Notes: generated from the sequence alone by a model not told the origin. A DNA stretch of 64,000 bases from Stenotrophomonas pavanii (GCF_900101175.1 NZ_FNFQ01000003.1:248001-312000), one strand, 5' to 3'. Shown: positions 45,733 through 57,357, counted from the first letter of the stretch. Numbers and translations: made by a program.

Positions 45733-47930
45733 CCCCGACCGGCCGCTCCCCCCTGTTTGCCTCCGCCGCCGCGTTCGTCCTGTCGGGCGTGGTCGGTACT
45801 GCCCATGCCGCTGACACCGTCGCCGGCCAGTTCACCGAATGGAGCAGCGACAGCACGGTGAACCGGCAGATGACCCTGCGCGAACTCGGTTTCCGCCAGC
45901 CACTGGTGCTGAGCGGGCAAGAAAGCCAGCGCGAGGTCTACCTGCCGGTGCCGGCCGGAGTCGCCACCCGTGACGCGCAGCTGCAGCTGGATGGGCGCTA
46001 TGTACGCGGCCACGCCGGGCGCACCTCGGGGTTGTGGTCGGTCGATGGCGACCCGATCGCGGCGCGTTCGATCACCGATGCGCAGGGCGATGCCGGCCAG
46101 TTGCTGGCCATCGACGGCGAACCCCGCCCGAGCGGCTTCGTGCGCGTCGGCATCGGCTGGTGGTCGATCGTGTCCGATTACCAGTGCGCCGACCAGAGCG
46201 CGCCGGCCAACGTGCTGCGGCTGTCGCCGGACTCGCGTTTCAGCTACCGCTTCGACGGCCGCGCCGTGGATACCGTGGCCAAGGCCTGGGGGGCGCTGCC
46301 ACCGCGGGTGCGCCTGCTGGTGGATGGCAAGGCGCTGCAGGCACCGGCCTACGATGCGGCCTGGCGCATCGGTACCGCGTTGCAGGCCGGCGGCAAGCAG
46401 GTCCAGGTGGTGGCCCTGCCCACGATCGGTGACAGCGTCGACCTGGCCGGTATCAGCATCCCGGCCAGCCTGCAGGGCGTGCCGGCCTACGCCGCGCTGG
46501 CCACGGGTGAGCGCGCGCATGCGATCAGGGACCTGGCCGAAGTCGGCGCGCTGCTGTCATTGCGCGACAGCGGGCCGTTGGCCGCCGATGTGATGATCGG
46601 CAGCGATGCACTGCGCGCCGGCGTGCGCGCGGCGCTGGATGCGCTGGGCGCGCAGGTCGGCGCAGCCGGTGCGGATGCAGGCAGCGCGTTCGCCGCGTGG
46701 CGCGCGGGTGGCATGGCGGGCCTGGAAAAGCCCGCAGCCACTGCCTCGGTCGGCGTGGTGGCCGTTGCCGGGCGTCCGACGCTGGTGGTCGATCCTGCGG
46801 CGGCGGGCAAGGTCGCCGGGCTGCTCGCCGAGCAGTGGCGCAGCTATGCACTGGGCCGCAGCCTGCAGGTCAGCGCAGCGGGCACGCCCAAACTGGACGG
46901 TGACCAGGTGCTGCTGAGCAGGCTCGGCAACATCGCCGGCACCATGGATGTGGTGACCCGCGCCGACCGCAGCGCCAGCTTCGACCTCGGCGCACTGTCG
47001 GCCGATGGCCGCCTGCCCGAGCAGGTGGTGATCGATGTCTCGGCGGCCCCCAACGTGGCCGGGCAGGGCGCGGTCGCCACGATCTACCTCAACGATTACC
47101 TGCTGGGCGGCAAGGTGCTGTCGGCCAACGGCCAGCCGCAACGCCTGGTGGCCAAGGTGCCGGCCTACGCGCTGTCGGCACGCAACGAGATCCGTGTCAG
47201 CTTCCTGCGCCAGCCGGCGCGTCCCTACTGCCACGATCCGGCCACGGGCTATCCGGTCTCGATCCTGCCCAGCAGCCATCTGACCCTGGCCAAGCGATCG
47301 CTGGGCAATGATTTCGTCGGTGCCAGCAGCCAGCTGTCGCGCGGTAACCAGGTGTTCGTGCCCGACGCGTGGCTGCAGGACGCGCCGGCCTCGCTGGGCA
47401 AGGTCATCGCCGTGGCCAGTGCAGTGGGCGCCTCGCCGGAAGCGTCGGAACTGAAGGTGGTCGACGCCGGTGCCGCCGTCAGCCCGGGTGCGCCGTGGCT
47501 GGCCTTCGCCGTGGCGCCGGCCGGGGTTGATGTGGCCGGCCTGAAGGACGGCCACCTGCGGATCGGTGGCACGTCGCAGCCGTTGCTGGATGTCAGCGGC
47601 CTGGATCGCGCTGCCGTGGTGCAGGTGGGCACCTCCGGCGGCCAGCTGGGCGTGCTGTACAGCGACCTGGGCGCACAGGCACCGTCGTTCGGCGCACCGT
47701 TCCGGCTGCTGAAGGGCGACCTGGCCGTGCTCGACGGCAGTGACGCCGTGCGCGAATTCGACCGCCAGGATCCCTATGGCACGCGTGTCGCGCAGGACGG
47801 CAACCCGCAATCGAAGTGGGAACGGCACATGGTCTGGTTGCTGCTGCTGGTCGGCGTGATCGTGTTCGCGCTGCTGGCCGCCCGCGTCACCCAGGTGCGC
47901 CGCCGCAAGTCCGCCAACGCAGGGCACTGA
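45729..47930 (+). CDS. BcsB-like periplasmic polysaccharide synthase subunit
   Basis: 733 residues: signal peptide ending GVVGTAHA (about residue 27), a long beta-rich periplasmic region, and one C-terminal transmembrane helix (about 697-717, HMVWLLLLVGVIVFALLAAR) with a basic tail. This is the topology of BcsB, the membrane-anchored periplasmic partner of cellulose synthase BcsA. Segments such as ATIYLNDYLLGGKVLSANGQ and NEIRVSFLRQP resemble BcsB carbohydrate-binding domains, and YCHDPATGYPVSILPSSHLT has the look of a BcsB flavodoxin-like domain end. Its place between wecB and nfrB implies it guides the NfrB product. The family call rests on pattern; a profile search would settle it. Confidence 0.8.
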   Translation: MTPTGRSPLFASAAAFVLSGVVGTAHAADTVAGQFTEWSSDSTVNRQMTLRELGFRQPLVLSGQESQREVYLPVPAGVATRDAQLQLDGRYVRGHAGRTSGLWSVDGDPIAARSITDAQGDAGQLLAIDGEPRPSGFVRVGIGWWSIVSDYQCADQSAPANVLRLSPDSRFSYRFDGRAVDTVAKAWGALPPRVRLLVDGKALQAPAYDAAWRIGTALQAGGKQVQVVALPTIGDSVDLAGISIPASLQGVPAYAALATGERAHAIRDLAEVGALLSLRDSGPLAADVMIGSDALRAGVRAALDALGAQVGAAGADAGSAFAAWRAGGMAGLEKPAATASVGVVAVAGRPTLVVDPAAAGKVAGLLAEQWRSYALGRSLQVSAAGTPKLDGDQVLLSRLGNIAGTMDVVTRADRSASFDLGALSADGRLPEQVVIDVSAAPNVAGQGAVATIYLNDYLLGGKVLSANGQPQRLVAKVPAYALSARNEIRVSFLRQPARPYCHDPATGYPVSILPSSHLTLAKRSLGNDFVGASSQLSRGNQVFVPDAWLQDAPASLGKVIAVASAVGASPEASELKVVDAGAAVSPGAPWLAFAVAPAGVDVAGLKDGHLRIGGTSQPLLDVSGLDRAAVVQVGTSGGQLGVLYSDLGAQAPSFGAPFRLLKGDLAVLDGSDAVREFDRQDPYGTRVAQDGNPQSKWERHMVWLLLLVGVIVFALLAARVTQVRRRKSANAGH

Positions 47931-47936
47931 TCCACC

Positions 47937-50084
47937 GTGGACGGTCTGTTCTGGAACATCCAGCTGGCCAACTACTACGCCGCCCTGGAAACCACGGCGG
48001 CGGCGGTGGCCGTGCTGATCCTGATCTCCAGCCTCGATGACCTGTTCATCGATGTCTGGTACTGGGTGCGCGAGAGCTGGCGGGCATTGACCATCAAGCG
48101 CCGCGACGCATACCGGCCGCTGACCCAGGACGACCTGCTGCAGCGCCCGCAGCAGCCGCTGGCGATCATGGTGCCGGCGTGGATGGAGTACGACGTCATC
48201 GCGCAGATGGTGGAGAACATGATCAACGTGCTCGATTACCGCGAGTACGTCGTGTTCGTCGGCACCTATCCCAACGACCAGCAGACCATCGATGAGGTCG
48301 AGCGCATGCGTCGCCGCTACAAGCGCCTGCGCCGCGTGGAAGTGCCGCACGACGGGCCGACCAGCAAGGCCGACTGCCTGAACTGGCTGATCCTGGCGAT
48401 CTTCGATTACGAGAAGCGCCACGACATCGAGTTCGCCGGGGTGATCCTGCACGACAGCGAGGACGTGCTGCACCCGATGGAGCTGCGGTTCTACAACTAC
48501 CTGCTGCCACGCAAGGACATGATCCAGTTGCCGGTGACCTCGCTGGACCGCGAGTGGTACGAACTGGTGGCCGGGGTCTACATGGACGAGTTCGCCGAAT
48601 GGCACGCCAAGGACCTGGTGGTGCGCGAGAGCGTATCGGGCATGGTGCCGTCGGCCGGCGTCGGTACCTGCTTCTCGCGGCGCGCGTTGCTGGCCCTGAG
48701 TGCGCAGACCGACAACCAGCCCTTCAACACCGACAGCCTCACCGAGGATTACGACGTGGGTGCGCGGCTGGCAGCCATGGGCATGCAGTCGATCTTCGCC
48801 CGCTTCCCGGTGCAGTTCCGCGTGCGCCGCCCCTCATGGTTCGGCTGGGGGCCGGTGCGCGAGCGCACCCAGCAGATGGCCCTGTGCGTGCGCGAGTACT
48901 TCCCCGACAATTTCCGCGCCTCCTACCGGCAGAAGGCGCGCTGGGTGCTGGGCATCGGCCTGCAGAGCTGGGAGTCGCTGGGCTGGCGGGGCTCGCTGGC
49001 CACCAAGTACCTGCTGGCGCGCGACCGCAAGGGCATCATCACCTCGTTTGTCAGCATCATTGCCTACCTGATCTTCCTGCAGCTGCTGCTGTTCTGGCTG
49101 TTGAAGATGACCGGGGTCTGGACGATGCAGTTTCCCAGCGTGTTCCAGGCCGGCACCTGGCAGATGACGGTGGCGCTGCTGACCACCGCAGCGCTGGCCA
49201 CCCGCGTCGTGCAGCGCTTCTACTTCGTCAACCGGCTGTACGGCTGGGAGCATGCCTTGATGTCGATCCCGCGGATGGTGGTCGGCAACATGATCAACTT
49301 CATGGCCACCGCCCGCGCGTGGAAGGTGTTCCTGGCCTACCTGCTGTTCGGCAAGCGCATGGTATGGGACAAGACCATGCACGACTTCCCGGATGCGGCG
49401 CAGCTGGTGCAGACGCGCAAGCAGCTCGGCGAACTGTTGACCACCTGGCAGGCGGTGGAGCCGGAGCGCCTGCAGCAGGCACTGGAGCAGCAGCAGGACG
49501 GCCGGCAGCAGCCGCTGGGGCGCATCCTGCTCACCCAGGGGTGGCTGGATGATGAGACCCTGGCCGAGGCGATTGCCTTCCAGGGCGACCTGCCACGTGC
49601 GGTGATCGACGTGGATTACCTGCGGGCCGGCCCGTTCCCGGTCAGTGCCGACGCCTGCGTGCAATGGCGCATGCTGCCATTGCCGCCGCGGCAGCCGGGG
49701 ACCCTGCGTCTGGCCGTGGCCAGCCCGCTGCCCGAGGAGGCACTGGCGCTGCTCAAGCAGGAAACCCGCAGCGACCACATCGAACAGAACATCGCCCGCG
49801 AGAGCGAGATCAACGCAGGGCTGCGCCTGATCGGCAGTGACCGGGACTGGCAGCTGGACAACGTGCCGCTGCTCGGGGACCTGCTGGTGGAGATGCGCCT
49901 GATCGACCACGCGCGCTTCGAGATCGCACTGGATGCCTACAAGCCGCAGCGCGATGGCCGCATCGGTGACTACCTGGTCAAGCAGGGCGTCACCACCGAG
50001 GACGCCGTCGCCCAGGCCATGCAGGAGCAGCGCCGGCGTGCGGCCGTGCTGCAGTCGCCGCCTCCCGGAGCCTTGCCGGCATGA
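47937..50084 (+). CDS. nfrB: NfrB-like processive glycosyltransferase with c-di-GMP-sensor-type domain
   Basis: 715 residues, GTG start (MDGLFWNIQLANYYAALETT). Transmembrane segments at about 12-32 and in the region 355-440 flank a GT2 domain (about 75-340) with processive-synthase motifs: HDSED near 171, TEDYD near 267 and QKARW near 331. The cytoplasmic C-terminus (about 520-715) has an MshEN-type domain, LGRILLTQGWLDDETLAEAI, and a further similar half-repeat, GRIGDYLVKQGVTTEDAVAQ. In E. coli, NfrB is the c-di-GMP-activated ManNAc-using synthase of the phage N4 receptor glycan. It overlaps nfrA by ATGA. Length is near that of E. coli NfrB. Confidence 0.9.
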   Translation: MDGLFWNIQLANYYAALETTAAAVAVLILISSLDDLFIDVWYWVRESWRALTIKRRDAYRPLTQDDLLQRPQQPLAIMVPAWMEYDVIAQMVENMINVLDYREYVVFVGTYPNDQQTIDEVERMRRRYKRLRRVEVPHDGPTSKADCLNWLILAIFDYEKRHDIEFAGVILHDSEDVLHPMELRFYNYLLPRKDMIQLPVTSLDREWYELVAGVYMDEFAEWHAKDLVVRESVSGMVPSAGVGTCFSRRALLALSAQTDNQPFNTDSLTEDYDVGARLAAMGMQSIFARFPVQFRVRRPSWFGWGPVRERTQQMALCVREYFPDNFRASYRQKARWVLGIGLQSWESLGWRGSLATKYLLARDRKGIITSFVSIIAYLIFLQLLLFWLLKMTGVWTMQFPSVFQAGTWQMTVALLTTAALATRVVQRFYFVNRLYGWEHALMSIPRMVVGNMINFMATARAWKVFLAYLLFGKRMVWDKTMHDFPDAAQLVQTRKQLGELLTTWQAVEPERLQQALEQQQDGRQQPLGRILLTQGWLDDETLAEAIAFQGDLPRAVIDVDYLRAGPFPVSADACVQWRMLPLPPRQPGTLRLAVASPLPEEALALLKQETRSDHIEQNIARESEINAGLRLIGSDRDWQLDNVPLLGDLLVEMRLIDHARFEIALDAYKPQRDGRIGDYLVKQGVTTEDAVAQAMQEQRRRAAVLQSPPPGALPA

Positions 50085-52915
50085 AGACCACGCTGCTGTC
50101 CACCGTCATTGCCGTGGCACTGGCCACCGCCGCCACGCCGGTACTGGCACAGGCCGATGCGGCCCTGCCGCTGTCCGGCGCTGCATACCGCGTCGCCGAG
50201 CAGGCCTTCGCCGCTTACGAGCGCGGCGACTATCAAGCGGCTTACCAGCAGTCCACCGAAGCGATCCGGCTGCGCCCGGACGTGGTGCGGCTGCGCCTGC
50301 TGCAGATCTACGCGCTGCAGAAACTGGGCCGGCCGGCGGAGGCGCAGCAGCAGGCGCGCCGTGCACTGGATGCGGGGTTGAAGGATCCGGCCTTGCCGGC
50401 GTTGGCCGCTGCCACCGCTGCACGCAGCACGCCCCCGGATGCCAGGGGCGCGCGCGCGCCCTCCCCACCGCGTGCGGCCGGCAGCGGCGCAGACCGCGCC
50501 AGGCAGCAGGCCTACACGCTGGCTACCGAGGCCTATGCTGCCTATGACGCCGGGCGCATGGGGGAAGCGGCCAGCAAGGCCGAGCAGGCCTTCCGCCAGC
50601 AGCCGAAGCAGGGCGCCTGGGCGATGCTGTGGGTGGCGGCGCTGGAAGCACAGCAACAGGCCGACCTGGCCGACGCGGCCATCGGCACGGCGCTGCAGCT
50701 GGGCGCACCGAATGTCGAGGAACTGCGCGTCCGTCGCGTGGCGCTGGATCGACAGCGCGCGCTGCTGCAGGCCCAGCAGGCGAATCGGTCGCTGTCCACG
50801 CAGGATGATGCAGCGGCCGTTGCGCAGGCACGTGCCGCCGTCGAACTGGCGCCGGATGTTGCTTCGTACCGGTGGCTGTTGATCACCGCGCAGCTGCAGC
50901 AGGGGCAGCTGGCCGACGCCGAGCGCAGCGCCGACCAGGCACTGCAGGCCGACGGCGGGGATCTCAATGCCCGCGTGATGCGTGGTTATCTGCGCCAGCG
51001 CCAGGGCAAGACCCTGCTGGCCAATGAAGACTTCGACGCCGCACTCGCCGCGCCGGGGTCAACCATGCAGCAGCGCAACGTGCGCCTGCTGGCCGTGGAT
51101 GCGGCCCTGGCCGCTGGGGACCGCACACGTGCGGCTGCACTGCTGGCGCCACTGCAGGCGGCGTCGCCTGCGGATGCGGGCGACGCACGCGCGCAGCAGC
51201 TTCTGCAGCAGGGCATCGAACAGCGCGCCAGGGCGATCCGGTCCAGTCGTGCGCCTGCGGGTTTGAGTGCGCAGGCGTATCCGGCGCCGTTCCAGCACTG
51301 CCCGCCTGCTGACACCGGTGATGCCTGCACGCTGATGCCGGTCGACCTGCAGGGCGACGGTGGTGCCGCACAGCGCGCGTATGCGGCCTACGCGCGGCAG
51401 GACTACGCCGAGGCCATCGGCGAGGCGCGGCAGGCCGTGCAGCTCGCACCGGAGGACGCGAGCCTGCAGGGGCTGCTGACCACCACGCTGGCGGCAGGCA
51501 ACCGCAGCCAGCAGGACGAAGCACGGCTGCGCCTGGACGCGGCACTGGCGCAACGCCCTGATGACGCCGGGCTGCTGATGCAGCGCGGCTACCTCAACCA
51601 GAAGGCCCACGAACCGGCGCGCGCACTGGCCGACTTCCGTGCCGCCGAGGCCACCGGCAGGGCACCGAAGAGCGTGGTGCTTGACCAGGCCTACGCCAGC
51701 GCGGCCAGCGGCGATCACCCGCAGGCGGTGACGCTGCTGCGGACGGCCATTGATCGTGCCGATGCCGGCGAGCTGCCGCTGGATGAGCGCCAGCGCTACA
51801 ACGTGCGCAGTGCCATCGCCAGTTACTCGCGCGAGTGGGGCGTGATCGCCTCGGCGGGTTTCCGCGGTGCGCGCCAGGCGGCGACCAATGTCGGCGGCGC
51901 CGCGATCAGCACGCCGGGCGATTCGGTGTTCAGCACGCTCGAGGCGTTCTGGCGACCACCGGCCTTCAACGACGCCCATGGCAAGCTGGAACTCTACGCA
52001 CGACTGCTCAACACGCTGTACGACCAGGGCGGCACCTATGAATCGATCCGCGCGGTGGACCCCTGCACCGGCGAATCGACGCCCGACGCACGCGCACGCG
52101 CCGAACGACTCAGCCGCTCGCGTTCCACCACCGGCTGGCCGTCCACCATCGCCTCGTTCGGCCTGCGCTACGCCTTCGGCCAGACCGGCCTGAGCGCCGG
52201 CATCGAGCGTCGCCAGTTCCTCGGCAGTGCCACCCGTTCGGGTGATGTCTATCCGGCATCGGCGGCCGTGCAGTGCCGCCTGCAGTTGGCCCTGAACCCG
52301 CCACTGGAAGCCAGCACGCTGGCCCGCTACCGCCTGGCCAGCGGTTCTGGCGGCTGGATGTCCTACCTGACCTACGGCTATTACCACGGCACCGACCTGC
52401 GCACCGACGTCAACCAGTGGTGGATGGTCAGCGGCTACGCGCAGGGCGGTTACACCTGGGACGACAACAGCGCCCACTTCACCCTCGACGCGCTGGATGC
52501 CAACGGCACGCCGGTGCGGCGGATCGGCGATGCCCACGGGAGGTTGCATCGCGAGCAGTGGTTCGCGGCCGCTGAACTGCGCGCCGGCCGCAGCTTCCGC
52601 TTTGGCGCCGGGCAGACCCACTGGGTGGTCACGCCGTATGTGGTGGTGGGGGCGGACTGGCTGGACCAGCGCTCGCGGGTGCGCGACATCCGTTACCCGC
52701 TGTTCCCGGCGCAGTCGTTCGCGCTCAACGATACGCAACGCAGCTGGTCGCTCGGCGCAGGACCGGGCGTGGGCGTGCGCTACTGGTTCCGCGAGGACCA
52801 CTACAACACCCCGCGTTCCTACCTCGACCTGACCGTGCAGTACCGCTTCGCGATCGGCGGCGGAGATACGCAGCGCGCCAAGGGCCTGTTCGCCACCGCC
52901 ATCCTGTACTACTGA
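50081..52915 (+). CDS. nfrA: NfrA-like outer-membrane exporter/phage N4 receptor protein
   Basis: 944 residues: signal peptide MKTTLLSTVIAVALATAATPVLA, then TPR-like helical repeats over about 30-560 (AFAAYERGDYQAAYQQSTEA, LATEAYAAYDAGRMGEAASK, AYAAYARQDYAEAIGEARQA). The NfrA C-terminal domain (about 575-944, RSAIASYSREWGVIASAGFR and FSTLEAFWRPPAFNDAHGKL) ends with the aromatic outer-membrane strand KGLFATAILYY. TPR plus barrel parallels BcsC, the cellulose exporter. In E. coli NfrA is the phage N4 receptor. It overlaps nfrB by ATGA and the convergent DUF4434 gene by 7 bp. Confidence 0.88.
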   Translation: MKTTLLSTVIAVALATAATPVLAQADAALPLSGAAYRVAEQAFAAYERGDYQAAYQQSTEAIRLRPDVVRLRLLQIYALQKLGRPAEAQQQARRALDAGLKDPALPALAAATAARSTPPDARGARAPSPPRAAGSGADRARQQAYTLATEAYAAYDAGRMGEAASKAEQAFRQQPKQGAWAMLWVAALEAQQQADLADAAIGTALQLGAPNVEELRVRRVALDRQRALLQAQQANRSLSTQDDAAAVAQARAAVELAPDVASYRWLLITAQLQQGQLADAERSADQALQADGGDLNARVMRGYLRQRQGKTLLANEDFDAALAAPGSTMQQRNVRLLAVDAALAAGDRTRAAALLAPLQAASPADAGDARAQQLLQQGIEQRARAIRSSRAPAGLSAQAYPAPFQHCPPADTGDACTLMPVDLQGDGGAAQRAYAAYARQDYAEAIGEARQAVQLAPEDASLQGLLTTTLAAGNRSQQDEARLRLDAALAQRPDDAGLLMQRGYLNQKAHEPARALADFRAAEATGRAPKSVVLDQAYASAASGDHPQAVTLLRTAIDRADAGELPLDERQRYNVRSAIASYSREWGVIASAGFRGARQAATNVGGAAISTPGDSVFSTLEAFWRPPAFNDAHGKLELYARLLNTLYDQGGTYESIRAVDPCTGESTPDARARAERLSRSRSTTGWPSTIASFGLRYAFGQTGLSAGIERRQFLGSATRSGDVYPASAAVQCRLQLALNPPLEASTLARYRLASGSGGWMSYLTYGYYHGTDLRTDVNQWWMVSGYAQGGYTWDDNSAHFTLDALDANGTPVRRIGDAHGRLHREQWFAAAELRAGRSFRFGAGQTHWVVTPYVVVGADWLDQRSRVRDIRYPLFPAQSFALNDTQRSWSLGAGPGVGVRYWFREDHYNTPRSYLDLTVQYRFAIGGGDTQRAKGLFATAILYY

Positions 52916-53913
52916 GCCAGCCCCCAGCGTCGCCGCAGCGCCGCCGCCTGCGGCGTGTCCTGGGTCAGCCAGGGCTCCAGCGCATAGACCAGCACGTGCT
53001 GTGCGCCACTGCCGCGTGCCCACGCCAGCTGCCGCTGGATGCGTGCGGCATCTGCGGTTTCGCCCTTGAACCCGCTGCCATCAGCGGCGCTGCCAGGCAG
53101 TTCGCGGAACAGTTCGACGATCGCATCGAAACCGATGTCCTGTGCCTGGAAATGGTCGAGCAGGGGTTGCAGCTGCTGCACGTTGCCGGCGCCGGCAACA
53201 CCCCCCCCGTCCTGCACCATCGGCCGCAGCGTGGCCTGGGCCAGTACCGCCTGCCATAGCGTGACCAGGTTGCCATCGGACTGCAGGCGGCTGAAGTAGC
53301 AGGAGATCGCACAGTCACCGCCGCGCGCGCTGGCGGCCTGCACCAGCCCGTGCAGCCACTGCGCCAGCCATTGCTGGCGGGCCGGATCGGCCCAGTGGAA
53401 CTGCTCCAGTTCGTAGGGCAGGTACCAGCCGCCGAAGGCCGGCTGCTGCACCCATGGCGCCTGTGCCAACCAGCTGCGCGCGTGCGCCAGGCTGTTGGCC
53501 AGGAACGCCTGCAGCGTGGCGTCGTCGGCGCCGATGGCCTGCCACCAGCGTTGCTGGAAGGGCAGGCCGACGCGGATGCGGAGGTCATTCTCGCGGGCCG
53601 CAGTGAACAGTTGCTGCAGGCTGCCGTCGGGCAGTGACCAGTCGCCATCGCTGCCACCGACGATGCCGGTCCATTGCAGCACCAGCTGCCGGCACCCCAG
53701 CGCATGGGCCAGCTTCAACGAGCGTTGCCAGTCGGCCAGGCCCCATTGCAGATGGCTGCGCCACGGTTGCAGGAAGGTGCCATCGACGTGCACAGGCAGC
53801 GAGCAGCCGGGCAGGGTGGCGAGCGTACCGGCCAGCGGCGCCAGCAACGCCGCGCGCAGCAGCCGGCGGCGCAATGGCGAAGACGGATCCGTGGGAAGGC
53901 CAGGCCGGAGCAT
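52909..53913 (-). CDS. DUF4434-type lipoprotein, putative glycoside hydrolase (YbcH-like)
   Basis: 334 residues starting MLRPGLPTDPSSPLRRRLLR. The twin-arginine-like RRR and hydrophobic stretch end in a lipobox (LPGC), so a lipoprotein is predicted. The mature part has a barrel-like pattern: FLQPWRSHLQWGLADWQRSL, LGCRQLVLQWTGI, GGWYLPYELEQFHWADPARQ (possible catalytic acids), ISCYFSRLQSD, MVQDGGG and a final VLVYALEPWL. This resembles DUF4434; E. coli ybcH, beside nfrAB, is a relative as I recall. It faces nfrA and overlaps it by 7 bp. A BcsZ-like role in trimming the polymer is inference. Confidence 0.65.
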   Translation of the reverse strand: MLRPGLPTDPSSPLRRRLLRAALLAPLAGTLATLPGCSLPVHVDGTFLQPWRSHLQWGLADWQRSLKLAHALGCRQLVLQWTGIVGGSDGDWSLPDGSLQQLFTAARENDLRIRVGLPFQQRWWQAIGADDATLQAFLANSLAHARSWLAQAPWVQQPAFGGWYLPYELEQFHWADPARQQWLAQWLHGLVQAASARGGDCAISCYFSRLQSDGNLVTLWQAVLAQATLRPMVQDGGGVAGAGNVQQLQPLLDHFQAQDIGFDAIVELFRELPGSAADGSGFKGETADAARIQRQLAWARGSGAQHVLVYALEPWLTQDTPQAAALRRRWGLAQ

Positions 53914-53961
53914 GCCCGCATCATCCCAGAGCACCGTGGCTGGAAGGTGAACCCCGCCCCA

Positions 53962-54072
53962 GCTAGTACCGGCCGCTGGCCGCCGCGTGCTCTGGTAACG
54001 CCGGCCGCTGGCCGGCATCGCCCCCGGGTAGCAGGTGAGTCACCACCCGGTAGTGCCGGCCGCTGGCCGGCA
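53962..54072 (+). repeat. Cluster of three SMAG/REP-type palindromes
   Basis: Three GGCC-GCT-GGCC-core units in tandem, same orientation: a degenerate one at 53962-53984, one with GTAA at 53995-54017, and an intact one at 54049-54072 (GTAG at 54050-54053, TGCCGGCC-GCT-GGCCGGCA). A small palindrome GGTGAGTCACC (54034-54044) lies between. It separates two minus-strand genes. Confidence 0.8.
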
Positions 54073-54083
54073 TGGCGCCCCGA

Positions 54084-55400
<1,317 letters not shown>

Positions 55401-55423
55401 GGGGCGTCTCGCAACAATAAGGT

Positions 55424-55448
55424 GTCACGACCAACGGTCGTGACCTAC
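55424..55448 (-). repeat. SMAG/REP-type palindrome, GTCACGACC subtype
   Basis: GTCACGACC (55424-55432) with complement 55436-55444 across AAC, then CTAC at 55445-55448 (GTAG on the minus strand). It is the third stem subtype of this GTAG family seen in the window. Confidence 0.7.
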
Positions 55449-55457
55449 CCGAATGCA

Positions 55458-55484
55458 GAACGGCCGCGCAGAGCGCGGCCGTTC
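55458..55484. terminator. GC-rich hairpin downstream of ettA
   Basis: A 12-bp perfect stem (GAACGGCCGCGC at 55458-55469 with complement 55473-55484) and 3-nt loop. The pyrimidine-rich tail TTCCTTTCTT is on the plus strand, although ettA is on the minus strand, so it may act as a 3'-end stabiliser rather than a classical terminator. Confidence 0.5.
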
Positions 55485-55492
55485 TTCCTTTC

Positions 55493-57157
<1,665 letters not shown>

Positions 57158-57246
57158 GCGGTCTCCGTAGGCGCGGCCCTGCGCCCGACCCGTCACGGGA
57201 ACATCCCGTTGCGGCAGCGGGCACAGACTGGAATGGAATACAGCCA

Positions 57247-57270
57247 ATTATAGCCGGAACCGGTTCCGGC
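57247..57270 (-). promoter_or_regulatory. ettA promoter -10 with adjoining 18-bp palindrome
   Basis: On the minus strand a consensus TATAAT (57247-57252) is immediately preceded by the perfect palindrome GCCGGAACCGGTTCCGGC (57253-57270). A palindrome filling the spacer would block RNA polymerase if bound, so it is a candidate operator; the regulator is unknown. Confidence 0.5.
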
Positions 57271-57339
57271 CCGCGCCCGGCCGGAGCCGCGCAGGCTGGC
57301 CGTGGCCTGAATACTCCGTCACAGTCCTGCAGCGGGAAG

Positions 57340-57357
57340 CGTTTCCAGCCGGAAACG
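57340..57357. promoter_or_regulatory. Inverted repeat upstream of the RcnB-like gene
   Basis: CGTTTCC-AGCC-GGAAACG, 55 bp before the RcnB-like start and 70 bp from the ettA palindrome. It could be a regulator site; both sites share the GGAA/TTCC arms. Confidence 0.35.
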
